64,000 nt of DNA from Delphinus delphis. Lineage: Eukaryota; Chordata; Mammalia; Artiodactyla; Delphinidae. Below the pieces are notes generated by a model. It had not been told where the DNA came from. It saw only the letters and a program-made list of their open reading frames with translations, and made no database searches. The position numbers and the translations under genes are program-made. The stretch lies in contig NC_082700.1 of the NCBI RefSeq assembly GCF_949987515.2, positions 35,923,380-35,987,379 on the forward strand, given 5' to 3'. Shown piece after piece: positions 52,690 to 64,000 of the stretch (position 1 is its first letter; each line of letters begins with the position of its first letter).

Positions 52690-55600
52690 TATTGACAAAT
52701 AAATTTATTCATATATAAATCATAAACTATAAAATCCATCCATTTAAAATGCACACTTCAATGTTTTTAGTATACTCATAGATTTGCACAACCACACCTT
52801 GGTCTATTGTTAGAACATTTTCATCTCTCCAAATAGAAATTTAATTCTTATTAGCAGTCACCCTCATTCCCCTTTTTCCCCAGCCCCTGAAACCACTATT
52901 CTATTGTATATGTTTATAGAGTTGCTTATTCTGGACATTTCATATGAAAAACATCATAAAATAAATTTATTTGGGACCGATATTTCAATGAGCTAACGTT
53001 TTCAAGTTTCATCCTTGTTGAAAAATATATCAGTGTCCACTCTTTTATATTTCTGAATAATATTCTATTTAATAGATATACTGTAGTTCAATTATCTATC
53101 CGTCAACTGATTGACATTTGCATTTCTTCCACTTTTTGGCTATTATGGATAATACTGTTATGAACATTTCTGAAGAAACATCTGTATAGATATGTTTACA
53201 GTTGTCTTGGGTATAAGCTTAGCAGGGTAATTGCCAAGCCATATAACAACTGGATTTAATATTTTGTAACTAACAAATTGTTTTCTAAAGTCACTGCATC
53301 ATTTCTCATTCCCACCTGCAGTGCATGAGGATTTCAATTTCTTTCTGTCTTCAACAGTTGTTATTGCCTGTTTGCCATTTTAATGTGTTTCAAGTTGTTT
53401 CTCAGTATAATTTTGCTTTGCATTTATTTAATGATTAACAAATATTAGCAAATTTTTCTTGGGCTTATTAGCCATTTGTGTTTCTTTGGAGAAATATCTC
53501 TTCAAATAATTTTCTCATTTTAAAATTGGGTTGTCTTTTTATTTTATAAGTTGCTGGATTTGTTTTGCTAGTACTTTTTTGAGGATTTTTTTTTTTGTCT
53601 ATAATCATAAGGTGTGTAAGTCAGTAGTTTTTATTTTTTGTGATACCTGTGTCTAATTTTAGTATCAAGCTCAAACCAGCCTCTTAGATCACTTGGAAAT
53701 TGTTTGCTCCTCTTCTATTTTTTGGAAGAGTTTGTGAAGGATTGGTATTAATTCTTACCTAAGTTTTTGGTAGTTTGTCAGTGAAGTCATCTAAGACTAT
53801 GTTTTGTTTGTTTGGTTGTTTTGTTTCATTTAGGGGGTATTTTTAAATTAATAATTTATTATTTTTAGTTGTTAAAGGTCTATTCATATTTTCTATTTCT
53901 TTTTGAGTAAGTTCTGGTAGAGTGCCTTTTACTAGGAATTTATTCATCTCATCTTAGTATCATAAGTGTCTAATTTGTTGCCACACAGCTGTTTATAGCA
54001 TTCCATTATATTCCTTTTCATTTCTTTATGGTAGGTATCAGCTGTCTCTACTTTTATCCTGATACTAGTTAATGATAATATCACTGAGATTTTTTTTTTT
54101 TTGGTTTATTTGTTTGTGTGTTTATTTCTTGCTTTCTTTTCCATTTATCTCAAAGTATCTTGTAATTTCTCACATGGTGTCTCCTTGACTCACTGGTTAT
54201 ATGGACAGGTGTTTTTTTAATATTTACTTCTTTGTGAATTTCCCATATTTCATTTGGTTTTTGATTTCTAACTTAAATCTATTTTGATTTGAGAATATAT
54301 TTCATATGATGTCAATCTTTTGAAATTTTCCAGTCTTGCTTTATGGTCTAGCATATGGTCTATCCTAGATTATGTTCCATGTGTGCTTGAGAAGAACATA
54401 CATTCTGTTACTGTTGAGTCTAGTGTTTTATAAATGCCTAATAAAATTAGTTGTTTTATCATGTTGCTCAAGGATTCTATTTCCTTGGTAATCTTCTGTC
54501 TACCCACTATTGAAAGTGAGTTATGGAAGTCCCCAATTATTATTGTTAAATTCTCTATTGCTCCTTTAAATTTTTTTCAGTTATTTCCTCATGTAATTTG
54601 GAGTGATATTGTTATGATTATATGCGGTTATAATTATATCTGCAGAATGAATTTACTATTTTATCTTTATAAAATACCTGTCTTCATCTCTAGTAAAATT
54701 ATTTCTTGTCTGAAAGTCTATTTTGTCTTATATTAATGGGGTCATTTATTTCTCTTTTGGTTATAGTTTGTATTATATACATAATAATAAGATATATATT
54801 TATCTTTCCATCTTATAGCATATAGTAGGATCATATTTTTATATCCATCCATCTCCGCCTTTTAAAGTGTTTAATCTGTTTAATTTGATGTAGTTACTAA
54901 TTTAAGAAATTTGTTTTTCATTTTGCTATTTGTTTCCTATTTGCTCTGTCTTATGTATTTGCTACTTTTTCCTCTATTGCCTTCCTTCATGTTAAATAGA
55001 TATATTCAGTGTGTCCTTCTAATTCCATTGCTGTTTCTTTTAATAAACCTTTTGAGATATTTTCCTTGTGACCACTAAGGGGCTTACATCAACATGTAAA
55101 ATAATAGAGATCAGATTATTATTAATTTAATTAAATAGCATACAGAAACAGTGCTCTAAAGTAGCACCCTAATTTGTGATACTTTATTATAATAATAACA
55201 TTTTTATACATGGTTAGCCCATCAACATGATTTTCTAATTATTGTTTTATAATGTATTTTAATAATAAAGGAGAAGAAAATTGTTACAAAAATACCTTTA
55301 TGCTGTCATCTATATTTACTTATGTAGTAAACTTTGTAATTTTTCTTCATCTCGTTGTGCTAATTTGAGTTGCATTGTCTTTTTATTTCAGCCTAAAAAC
55401 TCCCTCTTGAAGGGCAGGTCTACCAACCACAGATTTTCTCATTTTTTGTTTATCTTGATATATCTTAATGTCTCCATTTTTGAAACATAGTTTCTGGCTA
55501 AAGATTTCTTTTTTTGCAGTATTTTTCCTGCACCCCTTTGAATATGGGGCCCTATTGACTTCCAGCCTCCAAGTTTTGTTTTGTTTTGTTTTATATGCTG

Positions 55601-57275
55601 CCATCTTTTTCCCTTGTTTTTTTCAAGATTTTCAGTCTTGTCCCTTTTATGAGATTAGCAGTAGATCTGTTTCATTTAATGCTACTTAAAATTTGAGTTT
55701 CTTGAGTGTGTGTATATTAAAATTGTTCATGAAATTTTCAGTCTTCAGACATTATTTCTTCAAATAGTTTTTCTTCCAACTTCACTCTACTTTTTCTGGG
55801 AATCTCATTAGGCATATATTGTTGCACTTGATGGCATCTGATAAGTTCTGTTCATTTTTCTTCATATCATTTTCTTTCTCTTACTCAGACTGTATAATCT
55901 CCATTGACCTATTTTGAATTTCACTGATTATTTATTCTGTCAGTTCAAATTTTCTCTCAAACACCTCTAGTAAATTTTATATTTTGCTTACTGTACTCTT
56001 AAGCTCCAAAATTTCTATTTGTTTATTTTTAATTCTCTATTTGATGAGGTATTGTTACCATACTTTCATTTAATTCTTAGACATGATTTTCTTTAGTCCA
56101 TTGAATGCATTTACAATAGCTAATTTAAAATCTTTCTTTGGTAAATTTAATATCTGTCTTCCCCTGGGGACAATTTCTATTGACTCTTTCTATGTTGAGA
56201 CCATAATTTCCTGTTTATTTTCATGGGTTTTATTTTCTGATAAAAACTGGACACTTTACTTAATATAACATGGCAACTCTGCCTATTATATGGTCCTACT
56301 CCTCAAGGTTTATTGTTATGGCTGTTTTGTTGTTGTTGTTGCTGTAGCTACAGTTGTAGTTGTTTGTTTGTTTAGTGACTCCTTGGGCTAATTCTTAAAG
56401 TTTGTTTCCTCTATAGTTTGTGGCCGCTGATGTCAGTGTTTTGTTAACTAAGTGTTCAGCTAATGATGGCTAGAGATTTCCTTAAATTCATTGAACCATT
56501 AAATTTTCCACCCTTCAGTGAAAGACTGTGTACAAATTGGAGCAGGCTTCAATTCTTAGGCAGTTTACAACTCTGCATCAGCTTTCACTTATAGCTTGTG
56601 AAAGGCCTCAGTGTTACCACACTGAGTGACTGGAGCCCACTCAGGTATTTCCTGGGCAAGCATATAGTCCTGCAAATGAGTGTGACTTTCTAGATTCCCC
56701 AGGAAAGCATTTTGAACTCTCTCAGTGAACAACTCGTTTCTCAGTTCTTCTTTTTCACTCTTATCCATGCTTCTGTTTATACCACCAATTATCACAGCCT
56801 CAGTCATCTGCAGTGTTAAACAAATGCCACTGATAGTTTCCAACAAAAGCTTTGGAAATAAGGCATTTCCCACAATGGAGCACAAATCCAGACAGATAAC
56901 AACAATGCCCTGTGAATGAATCTTTTTCATGGTGTTGCAAGGCAGGTCAAGAAGTAGCAGTGCTCCAGAAAGAGGAACTTTTAGTAACTCCATACATTAT
57001 CTGTTCCCTCTGGCAGTTTCAAGGTTGCTGGTTTCACATCAATTGTATTTGTAAAGTGGTGGGTTGGTGCTGGGAGGAGATTGATTCACGACACTACAAA
57101 TCCTGTTATTCTTACCAAGATTCTGCAGATATTCTTGAATAAACAGACTTTTTTAAACCTTTGTTTTATTTGCAGAGTTCTGAAAATGCTGATTTTGGTT
57201 ATTTTTGCCTGTTTTCTTTTCTTCCTTGGAGGAATAGATTACAGAGGTCTTCATTCCACCATTTTATCAGTCATA
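52690..57275 (-). mobile_element. Antisense old L1M element, decayed and internally deleted
   Basis: Read on the minus strand from right to left: a 5' region near 57275-56400, ORF1-like debris (56300-55400), endonuclease/RT parts of ORF2 (54770-53640), and the 3' end (53300-52690). The last contains reversed forms of the usual late-ORF2 and 3' UTR phrases, for example 'ccatttaaaatgcacacttcaatg' at 52740. All frames of ORF1 and ORF2 are destroyed. It spans 4.6 kb rather than about 6-7 kb, so pieces are missing. Whether 54770-55400 belongs to it is uncertain. Confidence 0.65.
56589..56993 (-). other. 134-codon frame in the 5' region of the L1M relic
   Basis: ATG at 56993, open for 134 codons. 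It starts MELLKVPLSGALLLLDLPC, has a hydrophobic middle (GIVVICLDLC... ALFPKLLLETISGICL) and a charged C-terminal half (SMDKSEKEELRNELFTERVQ). The composition looks protein-like and the frame is long for such old AT-rich DNA. I do not recognise a family. The flanks look like L1M 5' sequence, so it is probably a UTR frame of that element; a short processed gene fragment is the alternative. Confidence 0.35.
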
Positions 57276-57312
57276 CAAATATTATTTTATTTTAAATCAT
57301 AGTTTTATTCTA

Positions 57313-57978
57313 TTAACTGTCTCTTTCACAACTTTTAAACTGTGAAATAAAGAGGCAAATTTTATTTTGTGATATTTCTGCCCCTGTGAATCTATTTTTT
57401 CTACCTTGCTTTTCCTCACCTTGTATCCCCTTCAAACTTCGTTTTATGAAAGGGGTTTTAGGTTTGATAATAACCATAACAAGGGAATAGTTTAAGTTGT
57501 ATTCAATGCATACATATATAGATTTTTGGTTTTGCTTTTTTACTAAATCTGGGGTGAATACAAGGCACTCCCCTGAACTCAGGGATGGTGTTATTTTGAT
57601 TTCCTTTTGCACAGGGCTCATTCTTAGGTAGGAATCTCATATCAAACTTTTCACTGTATGAAGTTCAAATGCTATTACAGCTAAGTTCACTTGGCTATTA
57701 AATCCTAGATCACAGCGCTTAGAACTTAGTTTTTCTTGAATCTGATTGCACCAACATTTCCTTAAATCATGGCCATATTTACTATGGCTTTCTTTCTTTG
57801 AGCTCAGAGACATATTGAAATTATTAATGATATATTTATTTTTGTCCATCAATTGAGTGTCCAAACCTAAAGCATGAGAATAACCATAGCTTTCCAAGTT
57901 CCAGTCTTCTTTTATTACAAATATAATTTTCATTTTCTTGCTCAAATTCACTTCAGTAACTGCCCATTCTTAATGTAT
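57313..57978 (-). pseudogene. Unassigned ~220-codon frame with one stop
   Basis: On the minus strand one frame runs from about 57978 to 57313 with a single internal stop at 57637-57639 and a terminal stop at 57313-57315. The first part reads SKKMKIIFVIKEDWNLESYG and later SKYGHDLRKCWCNQIQEKLS; the second part reads MSPVQKEIKITPSLSSGECL. It is charged and hydrophilic with scattered Cys and His. A stretch near CDLGFNSQVNLAV...ELHT is faintly like a degenerate zinc finger, too weak to name. There is no ATG at the start (position 57951 is GTG). It could be a decayed retrocopied exon set or chance. Confidence 0.35.
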
Positions 57979-59422
57979 ATTTATTTATGTTTGCCTCTAG
58001 GAGAATTTATCAATGACATGACTCCTGACAATCTCTTCAATGTCATTTCTTAGAAATCACTTTTTTTTCATATATACACTTCAATTCTGTTTTATGGGTC
58101 TGGGTTACATATTTGCCATTCCCTTTGAAATCTAAGACTACTTCTTGCTTTTCCAACCTTTCTTCATCCTTCAAAGACTACCTTTTATGAAGTTTTTGGC
58201 AAGCTAAATTTAATGGCTTTTTTTTCAAGTAATTTAAATGTTCTTATCTCTTGTTGAGTTCAGGAATTGTGCTTAATTTATATTTTTGTCTCCAGTACTC
58301 ATCACTGTTTCTGACTTATTTTACACACTGAAAAAATATATTTACTGAACAAACATATCAATGTATCATGTAGTGTATGATTCAGAAAACCGAATAATGA
58401 TATCATAATTGAAGATAAAATAGAACAAAATATTGTTCACCTGTAGTTTGTTTTTATTATTTATAGGAAAAATTAATTAACTTCATTGAAATGTATTGGT
58501 TCTCATTCATTTACCTTTACAATGAAGGACTCAAATATCCAAGTCACTACTTATCTAAAATATATTCAGATTTGAAGTGATCATAAACATTCTGTACAAA
58601 TGGGACTTATTTCAATAAATATGACTTTCTTGGATTAGACAAATGACTATGTGCCTTACAAAAACAACTTTAACATTATCAGTAAATTGTTAGAAAAAAT
58701 ATATATGTATATATCCTTGATTCTAATAGTGTACAATTTTCCTTCAACTAACTAATTAATCTTTTTTATAAGCAAAGCAAATTGACTATTGAAATTCATG
58801 TTATCAAGTTATTCCACCATGATCATTTGAAATATGTCAGCCAGAATGACTTGATATTTCCTTTTGTCTTTTATTAAATAATATGGATTTACTGATGATT
58901 ATACATATGCAATTTAATTTTATTTCTAATTAAGGCCATGTTCTCACAGTACTCACTAATTACATTATCATTTGTCTCTGTTATTTAGACAAGCTAAGTC
59001 ATTTGAACATTAGAATATAGATCAAATGTTAAATAAATGGTTATTGTATATAAAATATTACATTTTATATACTACTGAGTTAAAAAGGTAATTTAGAACT
59101 CTGTAAACTTTTGATGTAATTGTTTTGATTTATTTCATTAAAAAAATCTTATTGGTTTCTGTAAATGTTTACCATGTATACAAAAATGCAGTTTTAATTT
59201 AACAAAAAAATGTCATTTCTGCTGATATATTTAATAGTATGTCTGCTTTTAAGAATTCATGACATGCGCAAAAATATCAAAGTGGCCTATTATATTTAAT
59301 GTAAAAGATTCATATTAGTACAACATTCCACAAAAAACAGAGATAATATAAAAAAGTTTAACATGGTTATAATTTTCTACTTTTGAAATAACTATCACTC
59401 CTCCCTGGTTAAATACAAATAT

Positions 59423-59424
<2 letters not shown>
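57979..59424. other. AT-rich, unassigned
   Basis: No repeat family, tandem array or gene-like frame recognised. Confidence 0.35.

Positions 59425-59462
<38 letters not shown>
59425..59462 (+). repeat. (AC)19 microsatellite
   Basis: Uninterrupted AC dinucleotides over 38 bases; a likely length polymorphism. Confidence 0.95.
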
Positions 59463-59465
<3 letters not shown>

Positions 59466-59559
59466 GAGGGAAAAAAAGGAAAATAATGGAAAGGAAACAT
59501 TACCAGTATTCATTAAGTACACAATTTCCCACCCCAGAGATAACCATTGTAACAGGGGC

Positions 59560-60170
59560 TTAATATTTCCTTCTGAGTTTCCCAGAGATCATCTATCCAG
59601 TTACTTGGGGAGGGAGTGTATAACTGGTTGTGTGCTAAATACTACATTACCTGTTTATCCCTTGCTTTATTTAACTACAATTTTTAAAAAATTTATTATG
59701 ATTCACTGACAGACTATATAGTGCATCCATTTAAATCAAACTGTAGACCACTATAACTTTACATGGGAGGAAGTTAATATACCTAATTAATCTTAGTGTA
59801 CAGTTTTCAATTACTTTATCAAATAATGCTATAATTAATCTTTTCTTAATATATCTTTTCTAATATTTGCAAGTTTATAGGTAAAATATAATTTTACGTA
59901 GTACAAATAAATGTTTTTTAGTAGATGTTGCCAAATTTTTCTCCAAAGATGTTTAATACTTTTTATTATCACCTGGAATTCATGGTAATGCCTATTATTT
60001 TCCACATGGCTGCAACACAAAATATTCTTACCTTTTTAATACATTTTTTTACCAAAAATGTAACATCTAGATTTTCATAATTTTAATTTGTATTTTTAAA
60101 ATTACAAAAGTTTGAGAATCTTTTGAAATGAGTAAGAATAAGAACTATTTCCTTTGCTTTTCTACCTAAC
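59560..60170 (-). mobile_element. Old antisense L1M fragment
   Basis: Phrases such as 'gatgttgccaaatttttctccaaag', 'attatcacctggaattcatgg' and 'ttttcataattttaatttgtattt' recall the reverse complement of late L1 ORF2. Very diverged and boundaries uncertain. Confidence 0.45.
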
Positions 60171-61840
60171 TCTATATATACATATAACTTGTACTAATAT
60201 ATTTAAATATAAATGTATATACTACACAGAATCTAGCAAAATATTATATTGACAATTAAATTAACCATTTGAAGTTCTTTGAATAGATCATGAGGTATAA
60301 TGCTTTCTCAAGTTTAATTTCATCAAAAATTGTTGATGCTTTATCCACAAAGTTGACATCACTTTTTAAGACATATTCTTTGAAGTATGTTTGAATCACT
60401 TTTGTAAACTTCAAGAGACTACAGTAATTTATTTGTGATATTTAATATTAAATCCAGAGTACTTAAGTGACTAATGAGTTTTATTTAATGGTGATTCTTT
60501 GAATTCACAATTTAAAGTCATTTTCTTCAGTCACTGATTGGTTGTACTGAATTATTAATACCTTCATATTAATCTTGTCCCAATTTATTATAAATCATCT
60601 CAGTTCATCTGGGTTTTCCAGTTAAATAAAGTATGTGATGCTCAGTGGGGTACTTTTCTACATAGTGTTAATGTACCTGCATGATGATGTAATGGAGGTA
60701 ATGTCACAGGAACCACCCTTCAGTTAGTGCAGGTAACCACCTAGATGTGATAGCATAATTTGAAAAATTAATGTGCTCTCTCAGGCTTCTTTTTTGCATA
60801 TTTGTTCTTTTATTGCATAGCAGTCCACATAAAGAAATAAACTATTCTTAATCTGCCAAACATAGATTTCCCCAGTTAAAAATAATCTTTGTGACAGTTT
60901 AATCTTACCACAATTCATGACAAAATGATTATGACAAATTTTCTCTAAGTCAAATTCTCAGGAATTTTACTAATGGTCCATTTAATGTTCCATAGCAGTG
61001 AACATTTAAACTGGCAGAAAGCTGGCAGCTGCAATTAACAATGCAAGCTGTCAAAGTCAACAGTAGCAACTTTATTTAAATAAAGTATTTTAGCAGATAT
61101 CATTAAACACAAAAATTCCATGAAATAATATAGGCACACAAAGCTAAGGATGAAATTGCCTATTATACTGTACATGGTAAGATTAATGTCATTCCTGAGG
61201 TTTTAATGATACAATTTGATGGAAGGACCTGAAATAGAGGTGAAAAGGGGTAAACATGTAGTGTCATCATTATTGTCAGCATGAATTTAGATGTAAATAG
61301 CATTTTGTCTTCTATTTTATCTCCATCAAATTACCTATTTTTTCTTCAGTCATTTATTGGTAAAAATATATATTTTTTGTTATAAATTTCAAGTAACAGT
61401 GGAATACTAATGGTAATAAAAACAGGAATGGACACTGGCACTATAAAATGCTTGTTTCCATACTACCTGTTAATTACCTATTCATTCCACTTTTGTATTC
61501 AGAATTTAACATTTTTGAGGTTTTTGTTGTTGTTAAAACATATTTTGAAAGATTCACCCTCATCATGTCTTTGTATTACTGTTGCCTTTAGTAATCTAAT
61601 TTATTTAAAGAGATTTTTGAAAAGTTTATGTGATTAACCACAAAAAGCAAATTAAGTAATCAAAGCATTTGAATATATTTTATACTCCAAAGTTTTCCCC
61701 CACAATGTTAGTGATCAGTATTTGTGATTATGTGAGTTTGTATATACATACTAGTTTGCATCAGGGTATTAATCTAAATAAGAATATCACAATTACTTTT
61801 CCAAATTTCTGATTACAGATACATTTAGGTATACAAATTC
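60171..61840. other. AT-rich, unassigned; 60550-61080 is a candidate conserved block
   Basis: No repeat recognised. The part 60550-61080 has several homeobox-type ATTA sites and E-box-like words ('ggcagctgcaattaacaatg' near 61025), which is compatible with an enhancer but not evidence of one. Confidence 0.3.
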
Positions 61841-61848
61841 AATACATG

Positions 61849-61890
61849 AATTCAATTCAATTCAATGAATTCAATTCAATTCAAATTCAA
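61849..61890. repeat. (ATTCA)n pentanucleotide repeat, imperfect
   Basis: Repeated 'attca/ttcaa' units with small interruptions over about 42 bases. Confidence 0.8.
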
Positions 61891-61996
61891 TATATGAATG
61901 AGACTTTCTTAAAAGTTTGAAGAAACAAAAAATATGTTAGCATTCTTAATTTAGAATTTCTCTTCAGAAAAATATTATCTCTCTTCTCTCCCACTT

Positions 61997-62028
<32 letters not shown>

Positions 62029-62100
62029 TATATAAACCTACATCTCTCACTCTGTCTTTCTCTGTCTCTTGATAGGTAGATAGATGGATAGATATTGATT
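61997..62100. repeat. (TC)13 followed by imperfect TCTG/GATA runs
   Basis: TC dinucleotides at 61997-62022, then CT-rich words and 'gataggtagatagatggatagata' at about 62073-62096. A compound microsatellite. Confidence 0.85.
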
Positions 62101-62229
62101 GATTTGTCTATATGTAGAGATAGTAGATATTTTTATAGAGAGAGAAAATTTAGATTCATCTATTTTTATATCTATATCCATCTATCTTTCCACAATAAAA
62201 CGGCACCACTTACTTACTAGTGTGACAGA

Positions 62230-63575
62230 AAATTTAAGAATAAAGACTACTGGTACTAAATATGGACAAGGATGTGGAAAAACTGGAACTCTCATAAATT
62301 GATAATGAAAATGTAAAATAAAACAAAAATTTTGGGAAATTCTGCCATGTCTTATAAAGGCCATTTCCTTAACACATACCTACCCTATGACCACTAATTC
62401 CACCAATATATTTTTATTCAAAAGAAGTAAAAAATATGTATATTTACAAAGGTTTGTATAATTTTCATACTTCCCTTATTTATAATTGTCAAAATCTAGA
62501 AACAATTTTGTTTAGAATGCTTTCACAGACTGGGACATATTCTTTCAATAAAATACTGTTAAACCATAAAAAGTAACATTCTCATATACACATAACATGG
62601 AAAAGTGTGAAAATAGCATATAGTGGTATAAGATGCACAAAAGAGTAGATAATACATGATACTTGGAATTGGCAAAAATAATCTGTGTTGAAAAAAGTGA
62701 TTGAAATAACTGTTGCTTCTGAGGTTTGAGGAGTAAGGATTAAAGATGCATAAGGGAAATGTCAGAGGTGCTGGTAATGTTTTATATCTTGATAAAGCTT
62801 TAAGATAAAAGTGTATGCATTTGTTAGAACTACCATATGACCCAGTAATCCCACTACTTGGCATATACACTAAGAAAACCACAATTCACAGAGGTACATG
62901 TACCGCAATGTTCATTGCAGCACTATTTACAATAGCCAGGACATGGAAACAACCTAAGTGTCCATCAACAGATGAATGGATAAAGAAGATGTGGCACATA
63001 TGTACAATGGAATATTAGTCAGCCATAAAAAGGAACAAAATTGAGTTATTTGTAATGAGTTGGTTGGACCTAGAGTCTGTCATACAGAGTGAAGTAAGTC
63101 AAAGAGGAAAACAAATACCATATGCTAATGCACATATATGGAATCTAAAAACTAAGGACTGATCAGCCTAGTGGCAATTCAGGAATAAAGACGTAGATGT
63201 ACAGAACAGACTTGAGGACACAGGGGTGGAAGGGGAAGCTGGGATGAAGGGAGAGAGTAACATTGACATATGTACACTACCAAATGTAAAATGAATGGCT
63301 AGTGGGAAGCTGCTGTATAACACAGGGAGATCAGCTAGATACTTTATAATGACCTAGAGGAGTGGGATAGAGAGGGTGGGAGGGAGGCTCAAGAGGGAGG
63401 GTATAGAGGGATATATGTATACATATAGCTAATTCACTTTGTTGTACAGCAGAAACTAACAATGTAAAGCAATTATACTCCAATAAAGATATATTAAAAA
63501 AAAAGTGTATGCACTTGTCAACACTCACTGAATAGGTACTCTCAAGACTTGTGCATTCCAAAGTTTATAAATTTT
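62230..63575 (+). mobile_element. Old L1M 3' end, split by a younger L1
   Basis: The outer parts 62230-62824 and 63519-63575 join into one old L1M 3' end: 'ggacaaggatgtggaaaaactggaactctcat', 'gtgtatgcatttgt', and, after the insertion, 'caacactcactgaataggtactctcaagacttgtgcattcc'. The younger L1 at 62825-63500 separates them. Confidence 0.7.
62825..63500 (+). mobile_element. Young L1, 5'-truncated, with target-site duplication
   Basis: Starts in late ORF2 ('tagaactaccatatgaccca', matching 21512 onward of the full-length copy) and runs through the ORF2 end and 3' UTR to the AATAAA (63482-63487) and a short A tail. The 18-base word 'aaaagtgtatgcatttgt' (62807-62824) recurs as 'aaaagtgtatgcacttgt' (63501-63518), one mismatch. 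Late ORF2 has an internal stop ('atattagtcagcc', where the full-length copy has an open codon). A typical truncated, dead-on-arrival insertion. Confidence 0.93.
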
Positions 63576-64000
63576 ATATCAAATAGTACATATACAAATG
63601 TATGGGTTATTATCATATATTGAACTATCGATAGGCATGCTGAAGCATTTGTGGAAAAATGAGTCATAGACAGTGAGATGAACTTTTTGTATACAGTAAT
63701 CAGTAAAATTCTACTTGTACAGTCTAGATGGAGAATATATGGAGTTCACTGCAAAATTGTTTCAACTATTTTATATTAGAAAATTTTAGTAATAAAATGT
63801 TAACAGCAAAAAGTAAGTATATAAATTCTTTTTACTACATAGATGTCAGTTTTGCCATTATTTTATTTTTTACTTATTTTTTGATTCAAAAATTGTATAG
63901 ATTATACTCCATTTATAGTTATTATAAAATATTGGCTGGATTCCCTGTCCTGAACAATATATCCTTGTAATTTATCTATTTTATGCATAGTACTGTGTTT
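63576..64000. other. AT-rich, nothing identified
   Basis: No repeat family or gene-like frame recognised up to the window end. Confidence 0.35.

Noticed and set aside
59315..59500. Frame with a Cys-Val repeat
   Set aside because: Translation of the (AC)19 microsatellite.

Overview
This is mammalian nuclear DNA, almost certainly from a cetacean or a close cetartiodactyl relative. The evidence is six copies of a tRNA-derived SINE of the CHR family (bodies with the typical 'ccaccagggaagcccc' end and a pol III B box), two long LINE-1 (L1) copies of one young lineage, and fossil layers shared by all placental mammals (MIR, L2, MaLR LTRs, ERVL, old L1M). The species assignment rests on recognising the repeats, not on a gene. 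I found no intact protein-coding gene, rRNA, tRNA or CRISPR array. The window reads as an AT-rich, gene-poor intergenic region or a very large intron.

Layout. 1-2200: 5' part of a young L1 on the minus strand, cut by the window edge, with its ORF1 start at 163. 3.7-4.2 kb: MaLR-type LTR. 4.5-5.7 kb: CHR SINE and an old L1M 3' end. 6.7-7.8 kb: GC-richer unexplained block. 7.8-10.3 kb: MaLR LTR abutting an ERVL-class relic (integrase region, dUTPase remnant, 3' LTR). 10.8-13.5 kb: antisense L1M debris broken by two CHR SINEs. 15.2-22.2 kb: full-length but inactivated young L1 on the plus strand. 24.9 kb: MIR. 26.2-29.3 kb: processed pseudogene of RBBP8 (CtIP), the only clear gene-derived feature. 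29.3-31.1 kb: HAL1/L1 ORF1-type relic. 33.4 and 36.4 kb: CHR SINEs. 36.8-38.4 kb: further old repeats. 39.2-39.6 kb: (TA)33 microsatellite and an antisense L1 3' end. 41.4-44.3 kb: ancient repeat, L2 and MIR pieces. 45.07-45.56 kb: solo LTR with a 4-bp target duplication. 45.6-51.9 kb: long stretch with few recognisable repeats. 51.9-52.5 kb: local duplications and a CHR SINE. 52.7-57.3 kb: antisense L1M. 57.3-58.0 kb: unassigned reading frame with one stop. 59.4-63.5 kb: microsatellites, old L1M fragments, and a young truncated L1 inserted into one of them with a clear target-site duplication.

The parts do not form a pathway. The common thread is L1 retrotransposition: the L1 copies, the CHR SINEs and the RBBP8 retrocopy are all typical products of L1 machinery. 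The observations most worth checking are: (a) a 97-codon frame kept at the same place and length in the 5' UTRs of two young L1 copies; (b) an antisense ~220-codon frame with one stop at 57.3-58.0 kb; (c) the RBBP8 retropseudogene with an internal A25 expansion.
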